Assembly: GCA_002691345.1 (NCBI GenBank)
Contig: NZHI01000020.1
Coordinates: forward strand, 12,178-23,421
Source: Synechococcus sp. MED650
Lineage (GTDB): Bacteria; Cyanobacteriota; Cyanobacteriia; PCC-6307; Cyanobiaceae
Direction: 5' to 3'
DNA: 11,244 nt
Positions 1-7,301 of the stretch are shown here, one piece after another. Under the pieces are notes generated by a model that searched no databases, had not been told where the DNA came from, and saw only the letters and a list, made by a program, of their open reading frames with translations. A program made the translations under genes and the position numbers. Numbering within the stretch: the first letter of the stretch is position 1; the number at the start of each line of letters is the position of its first letter.

Positions 1-423
1 CCTGGTCATGCCGGTGTCGATCTTGAGCTGCACATTGAAACGACGGCCGCTGCCGGCCGCCAGTTGGTTGCAGAGTTCCGCATCATTCAGGCTGCTGAGG
101 GTTGGCATCAGCCTCCAATGCAGGCAGGTGCGCAGCTCCTCTGGGTCATGCACATTGCTCAGCAGCAGCACGGGAGCATCGATGCCGGCGCGTCGGAGTT
201 CCAGCCCCTCCTGCAACGTGGCGACGCCAAGGCTGTGGGCCCCTCCTTGCAGCGCTGCAGATGCGACGGTTTCGGCGCCGTGGCCGTAGCCGTCTGCCTT
301 GACCACCGCCATCAATTCCGTGCTGCCGGAGAGGTGATCCCGCAAAGCAGCGGCGTTGGCACGGATTGCTGCGGGTGAGACTTCCACCCAAGCTCGCTGG
401 CGTGGATTCAGCTCCGGAATCAC
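1..423 (-). CDS. alr: Alanine racemase, N-terminal part (runs off left edge)
   Basis: PLP-dependent enzyme interconverting L- and D-alanine in the cytoplasm, supplying D-Ala for peptidoglycan. The minus-strand frame is open for 141 codons from a GTG at 423 to the window edge, and an in-frame TAA lies a few codons upstream, so GTG 423 is the earliest good start. The start of the product reads IPELNPRQRAWVEV, followed by the family signature VVKADGYGHG at about residues 41-49; Lys42 is the expected PLP Schiff-base lysine. The fragment ends at KIDTGMTR, the conserved strand of the alanine racemase barrel. The family is normally about 360-400 aa, so the C-terminal barrel half and the C-terminal beta domain lie outside the window. 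It is divergent from the HNH gene, with a 70-nt spacer. No promoter was recognised with confidence. The identification is secure; the start is probable. Confidence 0.93.
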   Translation of the reverse strand, partial: MIPELNPRQRAWVEVSPAAIRANAAALRDHLSGSTELMAVVKADGYGHGAETVASAALQGGAHSLGVATLQEGLELRRAGIDAPVLLLSNVHDPEELRTCLHWRLMPTLSSLNDAELCNQLAAGSGRRFNVQLKIDTGMTR

Positions 424-493
424 AGGCGGTGCTCGGCGTTACCGAGAAGTGCTTGGTGTGGCAGATAGCATGACGCGTAAACAGGGGGCTGGC

Positions 494-994
494 ATGGGCC
501 AGGTTCTCGTTCTCAATGCGTCCTATGAGCCGCTCAATATCACCACCTGGCGCCGCGCCATGGTGATGATGTTGAAAGGCAAGGCTGAAAGCCTCGAGCA
601 GGATTCAAGCCGGGAGATTCGGCAAGGAACCCATCTCCCCACAGTGATTCGGCTGCGACAGTACGTTCGGGTGCCCTTTCGTCAGTTGCCACTCACGCGT
701 CGCAACGTGTTTCATCGCGACAACCACAGCTGCCAGTACTGCGGTAGCCGCGTCGATCAGTTGTCGATCGATCATGTGATGCCGCGCAGCCGGGGGGGAG
801 GTGACACGTGGGAGAACGTGACCACGGCATGCCTTAGCTGCAACGTTCGCAAGGGCAACCGCACGCCCAAGGAAGCTGAGATGCCGCTGAGGCGAACGCC
901 GCGGCGGCCGCTCAGCAGCCTGAGTTTTGAAGCCACCCGACAGATTCATGCGGGTCGGCATCGGGAATGGGCCAAGTACGTCATTGGCGCTTGA
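494..994 (+). CDS. HNH endonuclease family protein
   Basis: Small 166-aa protein with a complete HNH nuclease core. Residues 80-83 are CQYC, residues 92-94 are IDH in the string SIDHVMPRSRGGG, Asn108 follows in TWENV, and residues 113-116 are CLSC followed by Asn117 and KGNRTP. The two CxxC pairs should bind a structural zinc; His94 and Asn108 fit the metal/catalytic positions of the family. The N-terminal part (MGQVLVLNASYEPLNITTW) is a conserved accessory region of this bacterial subfamily and is not itself nuclease. I chose ATG 494 because it gives this N-terminus and has GGGGG 5 nt upstream. ATG 470 and TTG 356 are in frame, but 356 would overlap alr and 470 has no ribosome site. It is the only plus-strand gene here and converges on prfA with a 3-nt gap. 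Substrate and role are unknown. Nothing around it suggests an intron, a restriction system or a prophage. Confidence 0.9.
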   Translation: MGQVLVLNASYEPLNITTWRRAMVMMLKGKAESLEQDSSREIRQGTHLPTVIRLRQYVRVPFRQLPLTRRNVFHRDNHSCQYCGSRVDQLSIDHVMPRSRGGGDTWENVTTACLSCNVRKGNRTPKEAEMPLRRTPRRPLSSLSFEATRQIHAGRHREWAKYVIGA

Positions 995-997
995 ACG

Positions 998-2095
998 TCA
1001 GCTGTCGGCCTGATCGCTGAGCGCTTCGAGTTTCTGCCGCTGTTCTTCCGCGATGCAAGCTCCGATCAAGTCTTCCAGCTGTCCCTGCAGCACCGGTTCC
1101 AGCGAGAAGTTGCGACCAAGCCGGTGATCGGTCGTGCGGTTGTCTTTGTAGTTGTAGGTGCGGATCTTCTCTGAGCGATCGCCGCTGCCCACTTGCGCGC
1201 GACGGTCGCTGCTTTCCCGTTCTGCGGCGGCGGCCTGTTCCCGTTCCAGCAGCTTGGCTCTCAGGATCTCCAGTGCTCGTTCCCGGTTCTGAAGCTGAGA
1301 GCGTTCCTGGGTGCAGAACACGCGGATGCCAGTGGGTTTATGGAGCAGATCAACGGCTGTCTCCACTTTGTTCACGTTCTGACCTCCGGCTCCTCCGGAG
1401 CGAGCTGTGCTGATGTCGAGATCCTTGGGATCCAGCTGCACTTCGACGGCATCGGCCTCGGGCATCACCGCCACCGTGGCGGTGGAGGTGTGGACCCGAC
1501 CCTGGGATTCGGTGGCCGGTACCCGTTGGACACGGTGGACCCCGGCCTCGAACTTCAGCTGGCTGAACACACTGTCCCCTCGTACGGACAGGATCAGTTC
1601 GCGAAATCCACCGAGATCTGCGTCGGTTGCACTCACCGGCTGCACAGCCCAACCGACCTTCTGGCCGTAACGCTCGTACATGCGCGCCAGATCACCGGCC
1701 CAGATGCAGGCCTCATCTCCGCCGGCACCCGCTCTGATTTCCAGCATCACACTGCGATCATCCCGGGGATCTCTGGGGAGCAGTGCAAGTGTGAGCCGTT
1801 TGATCAACTCATCTTGTTGCTCCTGCAGGTTGATCAGCTCATCCTGGGCAAGTTCCTCCATGGCCGTATCGCCACGGCTTTCTTTGAGCATCTGGCGGGC
1901 AGATAGCTGCTCCTCCTCCAGCTGCTTCAAGGCCTCGAAATCGAGCACAAGGGGCTCAAGACGGGATCGCTCTCGGGCAATGGTCTCCAACCGCTTCGGA
2001 TCAGCGGCAACATCAGGGTCAGCCAGCTGCCGCTCGAGGCTGCGGAAGCTGGCTGTGGCTGTTTCCAGCCTGGTGTAAAGGGTCGAGGCGTCCAT
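998..2095 (-). CDS. prfA: Peptide chain release factor 1
   Basis: Class I release factor that reads UAA and UAG in the ribosomal A site and triggers peptidyl-tRNA hydrolysis. The 365-aa length is usual for the family. The RF1-type anticodon tripeptide PAT is at residues 193-195, inside [14 protein letters not shown]2 would have SPF there. The catalytic GGQ is at residues 237-239 ([10 protein letters not shown]). The N-terminal 100 residues are Glu/Gln/Leu-rich and helical, as in domain 1, and the C-terminus carries [15 protein letters not shown], a conserved RF1 segment. ATG 2095 is 15 nt after the rpmE stop, and a GAGG lies upstream of it. It appears to be the last gene of the minus-strand cluster, meeting the HNH gene tail to tail with 3 nt between stops, so any terminator must lie inside a coding region. 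Confidence 0.98.
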   Translation of the reverse strand: MDASTLYTRLETATASFRSLERQLADPDVAADPKRLETIARERSRLEPLVLDFEALKQLEEEQLSARQMLKESRGDTAMEELAQDELINLQEQQDELIKRLTLALLPRDPRDDRSVMLEIRAGAGGDEACIWAGDLARMYERYGQKVGWAVQPVSATDADLGGFRELILSVRGDSVFSQLKFEAGVHRVQRVPATESQGRVHTSTATVAVMPEADAVEVQLDPKDLDISTARSGGAGGQNVNKVETAVDLLHKPTGIRVFCTQERSQLQNRERALEILRAKLLEREQAAAAERESSDRRAQVGSGDRSEKIRTYNYKDNRTTDHRLGRNFSLEPVLQGQLEDLIGACIAEEQRQKLEALSDQADS

Positions 2096-2110
2096 GCCCC
2101 GGTCTCATCC

Positions 2111-2368
2111 TCAGGCTTCGGCCTTGGCTTCTGCCTTGGCTTTGTCGGCACCCTTTTTCTTGGTGCCCATGCCGTACTTCTTCATGAAACGGTCCACTCG
2201 ACCCTCGGTGTCGAGAATCTTTTGGGTACCGGTGAAGAAGGGGTGATTGCCGCTCCAGACGTCGACGTGGATCTCCGGCTGTGTGGCGCCAGTGGTCATC
2301 ACCACTTCGCCGTTGCAGATCACCTTGGCCTCGGGATACCAGGTGGGATGAATGTCGGGTTTTGGCAT
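2111..2368 (-). CDS. rpmE: Large-subunit ribosomal protein bL31, zinc-free type
   Basis: Protein of the 50S central protuberance that helps bridge the subunits. The 85-aa product starts MPKPDIHPTWYPEAKV and contains HPFFTGTQKILDTEGRVDRF, the L31 signature. Zinc-binding L31 proteins carry cysteines near residues 16 and 18 and a CxxC just before HPFYTG. Here only Cys18 remains, and the second pair is replaced (VWSGNHPFF), so the protein should not bind zinc. The tail after about residue 66 is Lys/Ala/Glu-rich (KKKGADKAKAEAKAEA) and probably disordered. The gene lies 11 nt downstream of rpsI and 15 nt upstream of prfA. The spacer on the rpsI side has seven consecutive T on the coding strand but no convincing stem before it. 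Confidence 0.96.
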   Translation of the reverse strand: MPKPDIHPTWYPEAKVICNGEVVMTTGATQPEIHVDVWSGNHPFFTGTQKILDTEGRVDRFMKKYGMGTKKKGADKAKAEAKAEA

Positions 2369-2379
2369 CAGTAAAAAAA

Positions 2380-2781
2380 TCAGCGCTTGGAGAACTGAGG
2401 AGCCTTGCGGGCTTTCTTCAAACCGTACTTACGGCGCTCCTTGGCGCGGGGGTCGCGGCTCAGATGCCCTTCGGTTTTGAGAGGCTTGCGGTTGTCGGCA
2501 GACAGCTCGCACAACGCGCGAGCAGCTCCCTGCTTGATGGCACCGGATTGTCCAGTCAGACCACCACCGTGAACATTCACCAGGATGTCGTATTCCTTGG
2601 TCAGACCGAGGGTCTCCAGGGGAGCCTTCACCGCGGCCAAGTACGACGGGTTGTAGTTCAGATAGTTGTCACCGGGGCGACCGTTGATGGTGATCGTTCC
2701 GTTGCCAGGCACGAGACGAACGCGGGCAACGGAGGTCTTGCGGCGACCGGTGCCCCAGTAAACGACAGAGTTGTTGCTCAT
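2380..2781 (-). CDS. rpsI: Small-subunit ribosomal protein uS9
   Basis: 30S head protein whose C-terminal tail reaches the P-site tRNA. The product is 133 aa. Family marks seen are [19 protein letters not shown] near the N-terminus, INGRP at about residues 32-36, [11 protein letters not shown] in the middle, and a basic C-terminus ending APQFSKR; the terminal Lys-Arg pair is the part known to contact P-site tRNA. ATG 2781 overlaps the rplM stop as ATGA (a 4-nt overlap), which suggests translational coupling with L13, its near-universal partner gene. No Shine-Dalgarno site precedes the start, which fits coupling. It is followed 11 nt later by rpmE. Confidence 0.98.
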   Translation of the reverse strand: MSNNSVVYWGTGRRKTSVARVRLVPGNGTITINGRPGDNYLNYNPSYLAAVKAPLETLGLTKEYDILVNVHGGGLTGQSGAIKQGAARALCELSADNRKPLKTEGHLSRDPRAKERRKYGLKKARKAPQFSKR

Positions 2782-3230
2782 TTGGCGGAAGCGGAGGGGT
2801 TGAGCTGCAGGGGCTGGGGCTTCTGGGCGGCATGGGGATGCTCGGTGCCCTTGTATACCTTCAGCTTGCGGAACATCTGGCGGCCCAAGGCGTTGTGGGG
2901 AAGCATGCCCTTGATTGCCTTTTCAACAATGCGCTCGGGAATGCGCTCTTGGAGTGCTTCGAAGGTCTCAACCTTCATTCCACCGGGGCGACCGGAGTGG
3001 CGGCGGTACAACTTTTGCTGAGGCTTGTTGCCACTCACCTTGATCTTCTCCGCATTCACCACGACGACGAAATCGCCGGTGTCGAGGTGAGGGGTGAAGC
3101 TCGGATTGTTTTTGCCGCGCAAGACGGCAGCAACTTCAGTGGCCAAGCGGCCGAGGGTCTGATTCGCAGCGTCCACCACGTACCACTGGCGGTCGATCGA
3201 ATCAATCGGAGGAAGGGAGGTCTTGTTCAT
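2778..3230 (-). CDS. rplM: Large-subunit ribosomal protein uL13
   Basis: Early-assembling 50S protein that binds 23S rRNA. I take ATG 3230, giving 150 aa beginning [24 protein letters not shown] at 3284 would add 18 residues (starting PSSAVFRG) that do not look like L13 and would cover a structured leader. Family marks are [33 protein letters not shown] and [21 protein letters not shown]. The last 20 residues are a Pro/Gln/Ala tail. The stop overlaps the rpsI start by 4 nt. The 160-nt leader between truA and this gene is the longest gap in the minus-strand cluster and contains several dyads, including a perfect 12-bp palindrome at 3235-3246, only 4 nt upstream of the ATG. No Shine-Dalgarno site is present. 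Confidence 0.97.
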   Translation of the reverse strand: MNKTSLPPIDSIDRQWYVVDAANQTLGRLATEVAAVLRGKNNPSFTPHLDTGDFVVVVNAEKIKVSGNKPQQKLYRRHSGRPGGMKVETFEALQERIPERIVEKAIKGMLPHNALGRQMFRKLKVYKGTEHPHAAQKPQPLQLNPSASAK

Positions 3231-3282
3231 CGCGCCGGCATGCCGGTTCTGATATGTCCCGCGGAAGACTGCGGAACTGGGC

Positions 3283-3309
3283 AAAAAGGGTCTGGTCCGT
3301 TAAGGACCC
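3283..3309 (-). terminator. Terminator- or attenuator-like hairpin in the rplM leader
   Basis: Read on the minus strand, GGGTC (3309-3305) can pair with GACCC (3292-3288), and the latter is followed at once by TTTTT (3287-3283). A competing hairpin, GGTCC-TTAAC-GGACC (3308-3294), uses overlapping bases, so the two folds are mutually exclusive. A stem followed by a T run is the form of an intrinsic terminator, but both stems are only 5 bp and the first has a 12-nt loop. It lies 53 nt upstream of the rplM ATG. It may end truA transcripts, or attenuate read-through into rplM-rpsI. The function is inferred. Confidence 0.35.
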
Positions 3310-3324
3310 GACGGAGCTCAAGCA

Positions 3325-3338
3325 AAGAGTTTACTCTT
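3325..3338. repeat. Inverted repeat AAGAGT-TT-ACTCTT upstream of rplM
   Basis: Perfect 6-bp dyad with a 2-nt centre in the truA-rplM spacer. The short centre suits a DNA-protein dyad (operator-like) better than an RNA hairpin. A GGAG-CCTT-CTCC dyad lies next to it at 3344-3355. No known regulator motif was recognised. Confidence 0.3.
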
Positions 3339-3390
3339 CAAAGGGAGCCTTCTCCTGGGAGAGAGCCACACAAAGAGTGTTGAGCCCGCT

Positions 3391-4269
3391 TCATTCCGGC
3401 ACGATTGGAGGATCCGGAGGGGGATCTTCCTCAGCCAGAAAAAACCACGGTTGACAATCGTACCAGCCAGCTTTCGTGAACATCTCCTGCTCGTATCCAG
3501 CACGGAGGAGACACAATCCATGGGCTGGCGCTGCTTCCCTCACCTCATGCCGGCGTCGCTCGCGCCAGCGTTGTTCGAAACCGGAGACGCTCAGACGATG
3601 TTCTCCAACGGCGATCAGCTGGGCCATGAGCAGGCGCACCATTCCGTAAAGGAAACCGCTGGCTTGGATTTCAACGCGGATCATGTCGCCCTGCCGATCC
3701 ACGAGCACCTCCTGGACCGTCGTCAGAGCGTTAGCGCGACGACTTCCGGCTCGCATGAAAGCACTAAAGTCATGAAGACCAAGCATCCCTTGAAGAGCGG
3801 CATCCATCCGGATTGCGTCGAGGCGCATCTGGTAGCGGTGCCATGCCCAGGGAGTTAAGAAGAGGTTGGGCCGTCGTCCGTTGTGGATGGTGTAGCGGTA
3901 TCGCCGGTAGGTGGCGCAGTAGCACGCGTGCCAATCAAGAGGTACAGCAACCGATTCCCTCACCCGGATTGTGTTGGGCAGACGGCCATTGAGGGCTGGT
4001 GCCCACTTTCGGGCAGGGATTGGTCCTTGGCAGTCGAAATGCACCACCTGCCCGGCAGCATGCACGCCGGCATCGGTGCGCCCGGCGGCGAAGGTCTGGA
4101 TTGGGCGCAGGGGATCGAGTTCTGCAATCGCTGCTTCGAGCACAGCCTGAACACTCCTGCCATTGCGCTGGCGCTGCCAGCCACAAAAATGAGAACCCTC
4201 GTACTGCAGGCTGAGGGCAATCCGGCGACGATCCGGAGACTCAGCAAACACAGACGAGGGTTGATTCAA
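3391..4269 (-). CDS. truA: tRNA pseudouridine(38-40) synthase
   Basis: Converts uridines 38-40 of the tRNA anticodon stem-loop to pseudouridine. The product is 292 aa from TTG 4269. Family marks are [16 protein letters not shown] at about residues 19-34 and [10 protein letters not shown] at 62-71, with Asp66 the catalytic aspartate. Further on are [23 protein letters not shown] and [10 protein letters not shown] near the C-terminal RNA-binding part. The C-terminal 30 residues are acidic and Pro-rich (EEDPPPDPP). An in-frame stop sits two codons before TTG 4269, so no longer form is possible. GTG 4251 is an alternative giving 286 aa. A small hairpin, CGTCA-CCTC-TGACG (4284-4271), abuts the TTG, which favours neither start clearly. 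It lies 24 nt after rplQ, and the alpha-operon to truA to rplM-rpsI order is common in bacteria. Confidence 0.95.
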   Translation of the reverse strand: MNQPSSVFAESPDRRRIALSLQYEGSHFCGWQRQRNGRSVQAVLEAAIAELDPLRPIQTFAAGRTDAGVHAAGQVVHFDCQGPIPARKWAPALNGRLPNTIRVRESVAVPLDWHACYCATYRRYRYTIHNGRRPNLFLTPWAWHRYQMRLDAIRMDAALQGMLGLHDFSAFMRAGSRRANALTTVQEVLVDRQGDMIRVEIQASGFLYGMVRLLMAQLIAVGEHRLSVSGFEQRWRERRRHEVREAAPAHGLCLLRAGYEQEMFTKAGWYDCQPWFFLAEEDPPPDPPIVPE

Positions 4270-4293
4270 ACGTCAGAGGTGACGCAGGTGGGA

Positions 4294-4644
4294 TCAGACC
4301 AGTTCGATGATGGCCATTTCGGCGTTATCACCACGGCGGGGAACGGTCCTGGTAATGCGGGTGTAGCCACCTTTACGGTCTCCGTAGCGGTTGGGCACTT
4401 TGTCAAACAGGGCATGCACCAGCTGTTTGTCGTAGATGTAGCCCAAGGCGCGACGCCGTGCTGACAGGCTTCCATCTTTCGCCAGGCTGATCATCCGCTC
4501 TGCTTCATCACGCAGAGCTTTGGCGCGTGCCTTTGTGGTGGTGACCCGACCTTCCCGGATGAGTTGGGTGGTGAGGGCGCGCAGCATTGCCTTGCGCTGG
4601 TCAGCGGGGCGACCCAGCTGAGGAACTCGGCATTGATGACGCAT
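4294..4644 (-). CDS. rplQ: Large-subunit ribosomal protein bL17
   Basis: 50S protein near the peptide exit tunnel. The 116-aa product has the N-terminal signature [20 protein letters not shown], then [25 protein letters not shown] in the middle and [26 protein letters not shown] at the end. This matches L17 over its full length with no extension. It lies 50 nt after rpoA, as in the alpha operon of most bacteria, and 24 nt before truA. The ATG has no Shine-Dalgarno site. Confidence 0.98.
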   Translation of the reverse strand: MRHQCRVPQLGRPADQRKAMLRALTTQLIREGRVTTTKARAKALRDEAERMISLAKDGSLSARRRALGYIYDKQLVHALFDKVPNRYGDRKGGYTRITRTVPRRGDNAEMAIIELV

Positions 4645-4694
4645 GATTCAGTCGGTGACGAAGATGGATGAAACGATCAGGCCGCTCTGGCTAA

Positions 4695-5633
4695 TTAGGC
4701 AGAGGTGCGGCTTTGGGGGATGGAGATGCCGATGCGTTCGAGAGCTTCAATCACTTCGTCGGCAGACTTGGATCCGAAGTTCTTGATTTCCAGCAAATCC
4801 TCGTAGCTGAAGCCCATCAAGTCAGACACGGAGTTGACCTGGGCACGCTTCAGGCAGTTGTAGGCGCGAACGGAAAGGTTCAGCTCCTCGAGAGGAATCT
4901 GAGCTTCCGCTGAAGGCTCAGGCTCGACGGGGGTTTCTTCGACGAGTGTGACGGTGGCCAGGGGCTGGAACAGCTCGATCAGCTGATTGGCTGTCTGGGC
5001 CAGAGCATCGTCTGGGGTGATGGAGCCGTCGGTGATGATCTCCATCCGAAGCCGCTCGCGAGCAGACCCTCCTTCGGCAACAGCGGTCTCGTCGATGCTG
5101 AAGTTGACCCGAGTGACGGGCATGAACACCGCATCGATTTGAAGTAAATCGATGGCGCTGGTGTCTTCGTTGTGGCGATCGACGGGGCGGTAGCCGACTC
5201 CACGCTCAACATGAACTTCAAGCTCAAGGCTATGGCCATCGGCCACGGTGGCAATGGGCCGGTCGCTGTCAATAATTTGAACTTGCGATGAGAACTGGAG
5301 GTCTCCAGCTTTCACTTCAGCGGGGCCAGCAACCACCAGACGACCGATCTCGAGTTCGCCAGAGCGGCTGTTAACAGTGAGCTCTTTACAATTGAGGAGG
5401 ATGTCGAGTACGTCCTCACGCACGCCAGGAACAGTGGCATATTCGTGATTCACACCGGCAATCCGGATTGCCGTGACGGCACTGCCCTCAAGGCCACCCA
5501 TCAACACGCGGCGCAGTGCGTTGCCCAGGGTCGTGGCTTGGCCACGCTCGAGGGGACCAATCAGAAACACACCTGACTGGGCGCGATCCTCAGACACCTG
5601 ATGGTCGATGCGATCAATCTGGTACTGCAGCAC
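4695..5633 (-). CDS. rpoA: DNA-directed RNA polymerase subunit alpha
   Basis: Forms the alpha dimer on which the polymerase core assembles, and contacts UP elements and activators through its C-terminal domain. I take GTG 5633, giving 312 aa starting (M)[20 protein letters not shown], the cyanobacterial N-terminus. A TTG at 5708 would add 25 Pro-rich residues overlapping rpsK and is unlikely. The N-terminal domain covers about residues 1-230, with the assembly segment [19 protein letters not shown] at 36-54. An acidic Pro/Glu linker at 231-245 joins it to the C-terminal domain, where [13 protein letters not shown] carries Arg256 at the position of E. coli Arg265, the key DNA-contacting residue. 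NFGSKS at 285-290 is the second DNA-contact helix. It follows rpsK by 44 nt. rpsD, which often precedes rpoA elsewhere, is absent. Confidence 0.97.
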   Translation of the reverse strand: MLQYQIDRIDHQVSEDRAQSGVFLIGPLERGQATTLGNALRRVLMGGLEGSAVTAIRIAGVNHEYATVPGVREDVLDILLNCKELTVNSRSGELEIGRLVVAGPAEVKAGDLQFSSQVQIIDSDRPIATVADGHSLELEVHVERGVGYRPVDRHNEDTSAIDLLQIDAVFMPVTRVNFSIDETAVAEGGSARERLRMEIITDGSITPDDALAQTANQLIELFQPLATVTLVEETPVEPEPSAEAQIPLEELNLSVRAYNCLKRAQVNSVSDLMGFSYEDLLEIKNFGSKSADEVIEALERIGISIPQSRTSA

Positions 5634-5677
5634 GGTCTGAATCGGGATAAGTGGGAAACCGGACGGGAACTGATGGC

Positions 5678-6070
5678 TCAGACGCGGCGGCGCTTCGGCC
5701 GGCGGCAACCGTTGTGGGGGAGAGGTGTGACATCGCGGATCAAGGTGATCTCCAGGCCAGCGACCTGAAGGGCACGGATTGCGGTCTCACGGCCTGAACC
5801 AGGGCCTCTCACCAGCACCTCGATCTGACGCATGCCTTGGTCAAGGGCACGGCGTGCAGCCGCTTCGGCAGCGGTTTGCGCAGCAAAGGGGGTACCTTTT
5901 CTTGCACCCTTGAAACCACTGGCACCGGCCGACGACCAGGAAATAACCTCTCCGGCCGTGTCGGTAATCGACACGATCGTGTTGTTAAAGGTGCTCTGGA
6001 TATGGGCGACCCCGTTGGGGACGTTGCGTTTGGCCTTCTTAGGGCCTGATTTCTTGGCGGGTTTGGCCAT
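5678..6070 (-). CDS. rpsK: Small-subunit ribosomal protein uS11
   Basis: 30S platform protein that helps form the E-site cleft with S7. The 130-aa product has a basic N-terminal tail ([12 protein letters not shown]), then [42 protein letters not shown] and [16 protein letters not shown]. It ends with [23 protein letters not shown], the near-invariant S11 C-terminus. The ATG is at 6070, 36 nt after the rpsM stop; no Shine-Dalgarno site is evident. It lies directly upstream of rpoA, as expected for the alpha operon. Confidence 0.98.
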   Translation of the reverse strand: MAKPAKKSGPKKAKRNVPNGVAHIQSTFNNTIVSITDTAGEVISWSSAGASGFKGARKGTPFAAQTAAEAAARRALDQGMRQIEVLVRGPGSGRETAIRALQVAGLEITLIRDVTPLPHNGCRRPKRRRV

Positions 6071-6106
6071 GAGCCGGATTCAGTCGAGTTAAGGGAGGGA
6101 GGGGAA

Positions 6107-6472
6107 TTACTTCTTCTTGCCGGCCACGGTCTTGCGAGCGCCGCGACGGGTGCGGGCGTTCGTGCGTGTGCGCTGGCCGCGCACGGGCAGGCTCATGCGG
6201 TGGCGGCGGCCACGCACGCAACCGATGTCTTGAAGACGCTTGAGGGCCATACCCTCTTGACGGCGCAGATCACCTTCGATGGTGTACTCCTCAAGAGCAC
6301 CGCGGAGTTTCTGAAGATCTCCGTCTTCCAGATCTTTCACCCGGATGTCGGGGTTCACACCGGTTTTGGCCAGAATGGTCTGAGAACGGGTGAGCCCGAC
6401 TCCGTAGATGTAGGTGAGGGACACTTCAATCCGCTTGTCGCGGGGAATGTCAACGCCGGCGATCCGTGCCAC
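6107..6472 (-). CDS. rpsM: Small-subunit ribosomal protein uS13
   Basis: 30S head protein that forms an intersubunit bridge and contacts P-site tRNA through its basic tail. It is 121 aa, starting at GTG 6472 with [20 protein letters not shown]. Other marks are [14 protein letters not shown], the segment [26 protein letters not shown], and the tail [21 protein letters not shown] ending in a lysine run. The GTG start is notable for such a highly expressed gene. A 71-nt spacer separates it from rpmJ and carries a GC-rich hairpin. Confidence 0.98.
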   Translation of the reverse strand: MARIAGVDIPRDKRIEVSLTYIYGVGLTRSQTILAKTGVNPDIRVKDLEDGDLQKLRGALEEYTIEGDLRRQEGMALKRLQDIGCVRGRRHRMSLPVRGQRTRTNARTRRGARKTVAGKKK

Positions 6473-6497
6473 GGTTGTTCAATTGAGAGGGACAAAT

Positions 6498-6517
6498 GCC
6501 TCCGAGGTCCTGGAGGC
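6498..6517 (-). promoter_or_regulatory. GC-rich hairpin in the rpmJ-rpsM spacer (rpsM leader)
   Basis: On the minus strand GCCTCC (6517-6512) pairs perfectly with GGAGGC (6503-6498) around an 8-nt loop. No T run follows, so it is not an intrinsic terminator. It ends 25 nt upstream of the rpsM GTG. The GGAGGC arm resembles a Shine-Dalgarno core but is too far from the GTG to serve it. It could be a translational control or RNA-processing element; function is inferred only. Confidence 0.4.
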
Positions 6518-6543
6518 GAGGAATGGTTCAGAACAGCGGGGGA

Positions 6544-6657
6544 TCAGCCCTGGCGCTGTTTGTGCTTGGGGTTAGTGCAAATGACCATGACCTTGCCGTG
6601 GCGACGAATCACCCGGCACTTGTCACACATCTTTTTCACTGAGCTGCGCACCTTCAT
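6544..6657 (-). CDS. rpmJ: Large-subunit ribosomal protein bL36
   Basis: Smallest 50S protein, 37 aa, found by reading the gap between adk and rpsM. It starts [20 protein letters not shown] and ends [10 protein letters not shown]. The zinc site is complete: Cys11, Cys14, Cys27 and His32. This is the zinc-binding form, unlike the L31 in the same cluster. ATG 6657 has a weak GGAG 11 nt upstream. It lies 46 nt after adk and 71 nt before rpsM. infA, which in many bacteria lies between adk and rpmJ, is absent because the 46-nt spacer cannot hold it. Confidence 0.96.
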   Translation of the reverse strand: MKVRSSVKKMCDKCRVIRRHGKVMVICTNPKHKQRQG

Positions 6658-6703
6658 GAGGCGTGGCTCTCCAAATTTCCAAACGGCAACCCTACCATGC
6701 GGG

Positions 6704-7255
6704 TCAACCGAGGATGTTCACAATCCGCTCAGTGATCTCCTCAACCGTTCCCTGGGCTGGAACCGACAGCAGAAGGCCTTTGTCACGGTAAAAACTAATC
6801 AGTGGTGCTGTTTTGTCTCGGTAGACCTCGAGCCTGTTTCGGATCACGGCTTCGTTGTCATCAGCGCGACCGCGTGCCAGCAACCGTTCGATCAGCACGG
6901 CATCGTCGAGTTCCAGAAGAACAACAGCCTGGATGGGTTGCTGGAGTTCTTGAAGAAGGGGCTCAAGAGCTTCTGCCTGGGGCACCGTTCGCGGGAAGCC
7001 GTCGAGCAGCCACCCGTCGGTGGTCAGTGCCTTCATCTGGCTTTCCACAATGGCCAGGACTAAGGCGTCACTGACCAGTTCCCCACGGTTCATCACCGCC
7101 TCAGCTTCTTGTCCCAGTTCGCTTCCCCCAGCAACCTCAGCGCGAAGCAGATCACCTGTTGAGAGGTGCTTCATGCCGTGGGCACCACACAGACGTTCTG
7201 CCTGGGTTCCCTTACCGGCACCAGGAGGGCCAAGAAAGAGCAGACGGTTTTTCAT
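6704..7255 (-). CDS. adk: Adenylate kinase (short-lid form)
   Basis: Cytoplasmic enzyme that interconverts 2 ADP with ATP and AMP. The 183-aa product has the P-loop GPPGAGKGT at residues 9-17, the AMP-binding segment STGDLLRAE at 32-40 and DGFPRT at 85-90. Arg129 in [18 protein letters not shown] begins a very short lid, where the common long-lid bacterial enzyme (about 214 aa) has a roughly 30-residue insertion, often zinc-binding. This makes it the short variant seen in cyanobacteria and in eukaryotic cytosolic enzymes. ATG 7255 is 46 nt after the secY stop. The secY-adk pair is conserved in many bacteria. Confidence 0.98.
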   Translation of the reverse strand: MKNRLLFLGPPGAGKGTQAERLCGAHGMKHLSTGDLLRAEVAGGSELGQEAEAVMNRGELVSDALVLAIVESQMKALTTDGWLLDGFPRTVPQAEALEPLLQELQQPIQAVVLLELDDAVLIERLLARGRADDNEAVIRNRLEVYRDKTAPLISFYRDKGLLLSVPAQGTVEEITERIVNILG

Positions 7256-7301
7256 GGTTCTTTTGAGCGGAGAAATGTGGATTGAGCGACGCTCGGTCTG
7301 A

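Noticed and set aside
356..493. Upstream extension of the HNH gene to TTG 356 or ATG 470
   Set aside because: The 356 start overlaps the alr coding region, and the added residues are not conserved-looking. ATG 494 has a good ribosome site and the family N-terminus.
1193..1906. Plus-strand open frame of 237 codons
   Set aside because: It lies entirely antisense to prfA, whose protein is conserved throughout; the open frame is a by-product of prfA codon use.
2369..2379. Seven-T run between rpsI and rpmE as a terminator
   Set aside because: No stable GC stem lies immediately before the T run, and the next gene starts 11 nt later in the same direction.
2281..3021. Plus-strand open frame of 246 codons
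   Set aside because: It crosses rpmE, rpsI and rplM on the opposite strand and shows no protein-family features.
5634..5708. 25-residue N-terminal extension of RpoA from TTG 5708
   Set aside because: It overlaps the end of rpsK, is Pro-rich, and would precede the normal alpha N-terminus LQYQIDRI.
6200..7063. Long plus-strand open frame of 287 codons
   Set aside because: It is antisense to rpsM, rpmJ and adk, all clearly coding on the minus strand, and its translation resembles no family I know.
7284..7294. Palindrome GAGCG-A-CGCTC between secY and adk
   Set aside because: A 1-nt centre cannot form an RNA loop without opening the stem, there is no T run, and an 11-nt dyad like this can occur by chance.
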